From positions 1 through 7,787 of the forward strand of contig CANGBE010000060.1 in assembly GCA_947451875.1 (NCBI GenBank): DNA of 7,787 nt, written 5' to 3'. The notes below the pieces were generated by a model. It was not told the origin of the DNA. It saw only the letters and a program-made list of their open reading frames with translations, and made no database searches. Positions 5,902-7,787 of this stretch are shown here, in pieces; positions within the stretch are counted from its first letter, which is position 1, and every line of letters starts with the position of its first letter. Both the position numbers and the translations under genes were made by a program. This DNA comes from Sphingomonadaceae bacterium. GTDB lineage: Bacteria; Pseudomonadota; Alphaproteobacteria; Sphingomonadales; Sphingomonadaceae.

Positions 5902-7194
5902 TCATATTCCGAGCCTCGCTTCAATGGAGCGCGCGTGCGCCGGTAAACCTTCCGCCTCGGCCAAGGCAATGGCGGCAGGGCCGATCTTTTCCAGCGCGCT
6001 GGCATCGAGCTGGATGAAGCTGGTGCGCTTCATGAAATCGAGCACCGAAAGGCCCGATGAGAACCGCGCCCGGCGCCCGGTGGGCAGTACGTGGTTCGGT
6101 CCGGCGACGTAATCGCCGACAGCTTCGGGCGTGTAACGGCCAAGGAACACCGATCCGGCGTGGCGGATGGCTTTGAACAGCGCTTCGGGATCATCGGTAG
6201 CGATCTCGACGTGCTCGGCGGCGAGCGCATTGGCCAGCGCGGGTGCTTCGTCCAAACTGGCAACTTCGATTATTACGCCGTGTGTGTTCCAGCTTTCGGC
6301 TGCCACCCGCGCGGTGGGCAGCATGGCAAGCTCTACGCCGATCCGGTCAGCCACGGTATCGGCGAGCAGCGGATCGTCGGTAATCAGGATCGATTGCGCG
6401 GCGGGATCGTGTTCCGCCTGGCTCAGCAGGTCAGCGGCAATCCAATCGGGATCGCTCTTGCCGTCAGCGATAACAAGGATTTCGCTCGGGCCAGCGACCA
6501 TATCGATGCCGACTACGCCAAACAGTTGGCGCTTGGCTTCGGCGACCCAGGCATTGCCGGGTCCGGTAATGACATCAACCGGCTTGATCCGCTGCGTGCC
6601 AAAGGCGAGCGCGCCAACGGCATGGGCACCACCAACGCGCCAGATCTCGTCGACACCGGCGAGATGCGCAGCGGCGAGGACCAGCGGGTTAATCACGCCC
6701 TTGGGGGTGGGGGTCACGACAACCAGCCGCTCAACCCCGGCCACTTTGGCGGGAATGGCGTTCATCAGCAGCGATGAAGGATAGGCCGCACGGCCACCCG
6801 GCACATAAAGCCCCGCCGCATCAACAGCATTCCACCGCGCACCCAGCCGGACGCCGTGATGGTCGGTCTCGTCGCGGTCTGCGGGAAGCTGGGCTTCGTG
6901 ATAGGCACGGATGCGCTTGGCGGCCAATTCCAGCGCAGCGCGCAGGTCTGGCAGCAGGTCATCGTAGGCCTCGCGGCAGGCATCGGGGCCGATCCGCCAG
7001 TCATCGTCGCTCGCAAGCGTGTGGCCGTCGAATCGTGCAGTTAGCTCAACCAGCGCGGCATCGCCCCGGTTTTTCACGTCCTCAAGGATCAGTTGCACAT
7101 CGCGCGCAACATCGCCGTCGCTCTCGCGCCGGTCATTGACCAAGCGGCGGAACGCGGCGTCGAAACCGGAGTCGCTGGAGTTCAGCCGCAACAT
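5902..7194 (-). CDS. hisD: Histidinol dehydrogenase
   Basis: Zn-dependent enzyme of the last two steps of histidine synthesis, oxidising L-histidinol to histidine with two NAD+. The 430-residue product is full length. GLYVPGG at 128-134 and the family signature VAGPSEILVIAD at 233-244 are present. The Zn ligands align with those of the E. coli enzyme: Gln259, His262 (in SQAEHD), Asp361 and His420. The catalytic pair is Glu327-His328 in AEHVEIATDD. The ATG at 7194 overlaps the hisG TGA by one base (TGATG), with AAAGG 7 nt upstream inside hisG, so the two genes are translationally coupled. Nothing is unusual in the protein. Confidence 0.97.
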   Translation of the reverse strand: MLRLNSSDSGFDAAFRRLVNDRRESDGDVARDVQLILEDVKNRGDAALVELTARFDGHTLASDDDWRIGPDACREAYDDLLPDLRAALELAAKRIRAYHEAQLPADRDETDHHGVRLGARWNAVDAAGLYVPGGRAAYPSSLLMNAIPAKVAGVERLVVVTPTPKGVINPLVLAAAHLAGVDEIWRVGGAHAVGALAFGTQRIKPVDVITGPGNAWVAEAKRQLFGVVGIDMVAGPSEILVIADGKSDPDWIAADLLSQAEHDPAAQSILITDDPLLADTVADRIGVELAMLPTARVAAESWNTHGVIIEVASLDEAPALANALAAEHVEIATDDPEALFKAIRHAGSVFLGRYTPEAVGDYVAGPNHVLPTGRRARFSSGLSVLDFMKRTSFIQLDASALEKIGPAAIALAEAEGLPAHARSIEARLGI

Positions 7195-7787
7195 CAGGCG
7201 GCCTTTTGCGCGTTCATTGCGGCACGGAAGCTATCCACCAGCGCGGCAACCCGCTCGTCGGTTTTCAGCGCGGCGCGGTTGACGATCAGACGGGCGGAAA
7301 CCGGCAGGATAATGCTGGTTTCCTCAAGGCCATTGTCTTTCAGCGTGCGTCCAGTTGAAACCAGATCGACAATCCGGCTGGCGAGGCCCAGTCCGGGAGC
7401 CAGCTCCATCGCGCCGTTGAGCTTCACCACTTCGGCCTGAATGCCCTGGCGTTCAAAGTGCCGCCGCGTGATATTGGGATACTTGCTGGCAACGCGCAGG
7501 TGGCTGACGGGCCCTGTGCCGTTCTGCCCAGCCGGCTCGGCGACCGAAAGTCGACAGTGGCCGATATCGAGATCGACCGGCGCGTAAAGGTCTGGGTAGG
7601 CGAATTCTTCGACCACATCAGAGCCGACGATCCCCACTTGCGCTGCGCCATGGGCAACGAAAGTGGCAACGTCAAAGGCGCGCACGCGAATCATCCGCAT
7701 TGCGGAATTCTCGCAAGCGAAAGAAAGCGCGCGGCTCTTCTTGTCATGGAACTCCGCCTCGGGCACCACACCGGCTCGCGCCATCAG
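7194..7787 (-). CDS. hisG: ATP phosphoribosyltransferase catalytic subunit, short form (5' end cut by window)
   Basis: Condenses ATP and PRPP to phosphoribosyl-ATP and pyrophosphate, the committed step of histidine synthesis. The visible 197 codons read from LMARAG into FDVATFVAHGAAQVGIVGSD, then IGHCRLSVAEP, KYPNITRRHF, KLNGAMELAPGLGL, and the PRPP-binding loop DLVSTGRTLKDNGL, ending about 45 residues later. The first Met in frame (7784) is internal: the preceding codon is in frame, and the family N-terminus (ALPKGR region, some 20-25 residues) lies beyond the right edge. The lack of the C-terminal ACT-like regulatory domain marks the short HisG_S form, which in characterised bacteria needs the HisRS-like partner HisZ for activity and feedback control. 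No hisZ is in the window. It is the first visible gene of the hisG-hisD-nusB-thiL unit. Confidence 0.95.
   Translation of the reverse strand: MMARAGVVPEAEFHDKKSRALSFACENSAMRMIRVRAFDVATFVAHGAAQVGIVGSDVVEEFAYPDLYAPVDLDIGHCRLSVAEPAGQNGTGPVSHLRVASKYPNITRRHFERQGIQAEVVKLNGAMELAPGLGLASRIVDLVSTGRTLKDNGLEETSIILPVSARLIVNRAALKTDERVAALVDSFRAAMNAQKAA

Noticed and set aside
5892..6005. NusB extension upstream to 6005.
   Set aside because: It would overlap hisD by about 100 bases and add a basic tail absent from NusB proteins. The ATG at 5891 fits the family.
6091..6777. A 228-codon plus-strand open frame opposite hisD.
   Set aside because: Antisense shadow of hisD, with no ribosome binding site, no family resemblance and no independent support.

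Overview
This is a GC-rich alphaproteobacterial chromosome segment, most likely from the Sphingomonadales (Novosphingobium, Erythrobacter or a relative). I infer that from the gene order hisG-hisD-nusB-thiL-hppA, the family variants present (short-form HisG, K+-independent proton pyrophosphatase) and the protein sequence style. No species-level call is possible by eye. There are no mobile elements, CRISPR arrays, rRNA genes or recognisable tRNA genes.

Layout, left to right. Bases 1-88 hold no gene. They contain small hairpins and a possible leftward promoter for something outside the window. nadK (NAD kinase) is on the minus strand at 89-868; a perfect 15-bp palindrome overlaps its stop codon. 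A 92-bp divergent spacer follows. The only plus-strand gene (961-2250) encodes a soluble GGDEF-EAL protein with a ruined GGDEF site and a complete EAL catalytic set, so it is probably a c-di-GMP phosphodiesterase. It converges on hppA, and the 95 bp between them carry a shared terminator hairpin and a second perfect hairpin. hppA (2346-4439, minus) encodes a 16-helix-type membrane pyrophosphatase. Its 135-bp upstream spacer has a strong ribosome binding site, a terminator-like hairpin with a T7 tract, and a 9-bp direct repeat flanking a near-palindrome. Then come thiL (4575-5453), nusB (5457-5891), hisD (5902-7194) and hisG (7194-7787, 5' end cut by the window edge), all on the minus strand.

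hisG, hisD, nusB and thiL are packed with a 1-nt overlap, a 10-nt gap and a 3-nt gap, so they form one operon read from right to left, with probable translational coupling. hppA is next in the same direction but set apart by a spacer with its own signals. HisG releases pyrophosphate, thiamine phosphate synthesis also makes it, and HppA hydrolyses it while pumping protons. That gives a plausible metabolic reason for the neighbourhood, although the link is inference.

The window is mostly conserved housekeeping sequence. I found no convincing new multi-gene system. The points most worth a second look are the half-dead GGDEF-EAL protein with its possibly leaderless start, and the repeat and hairpin structure upstream of hppA.
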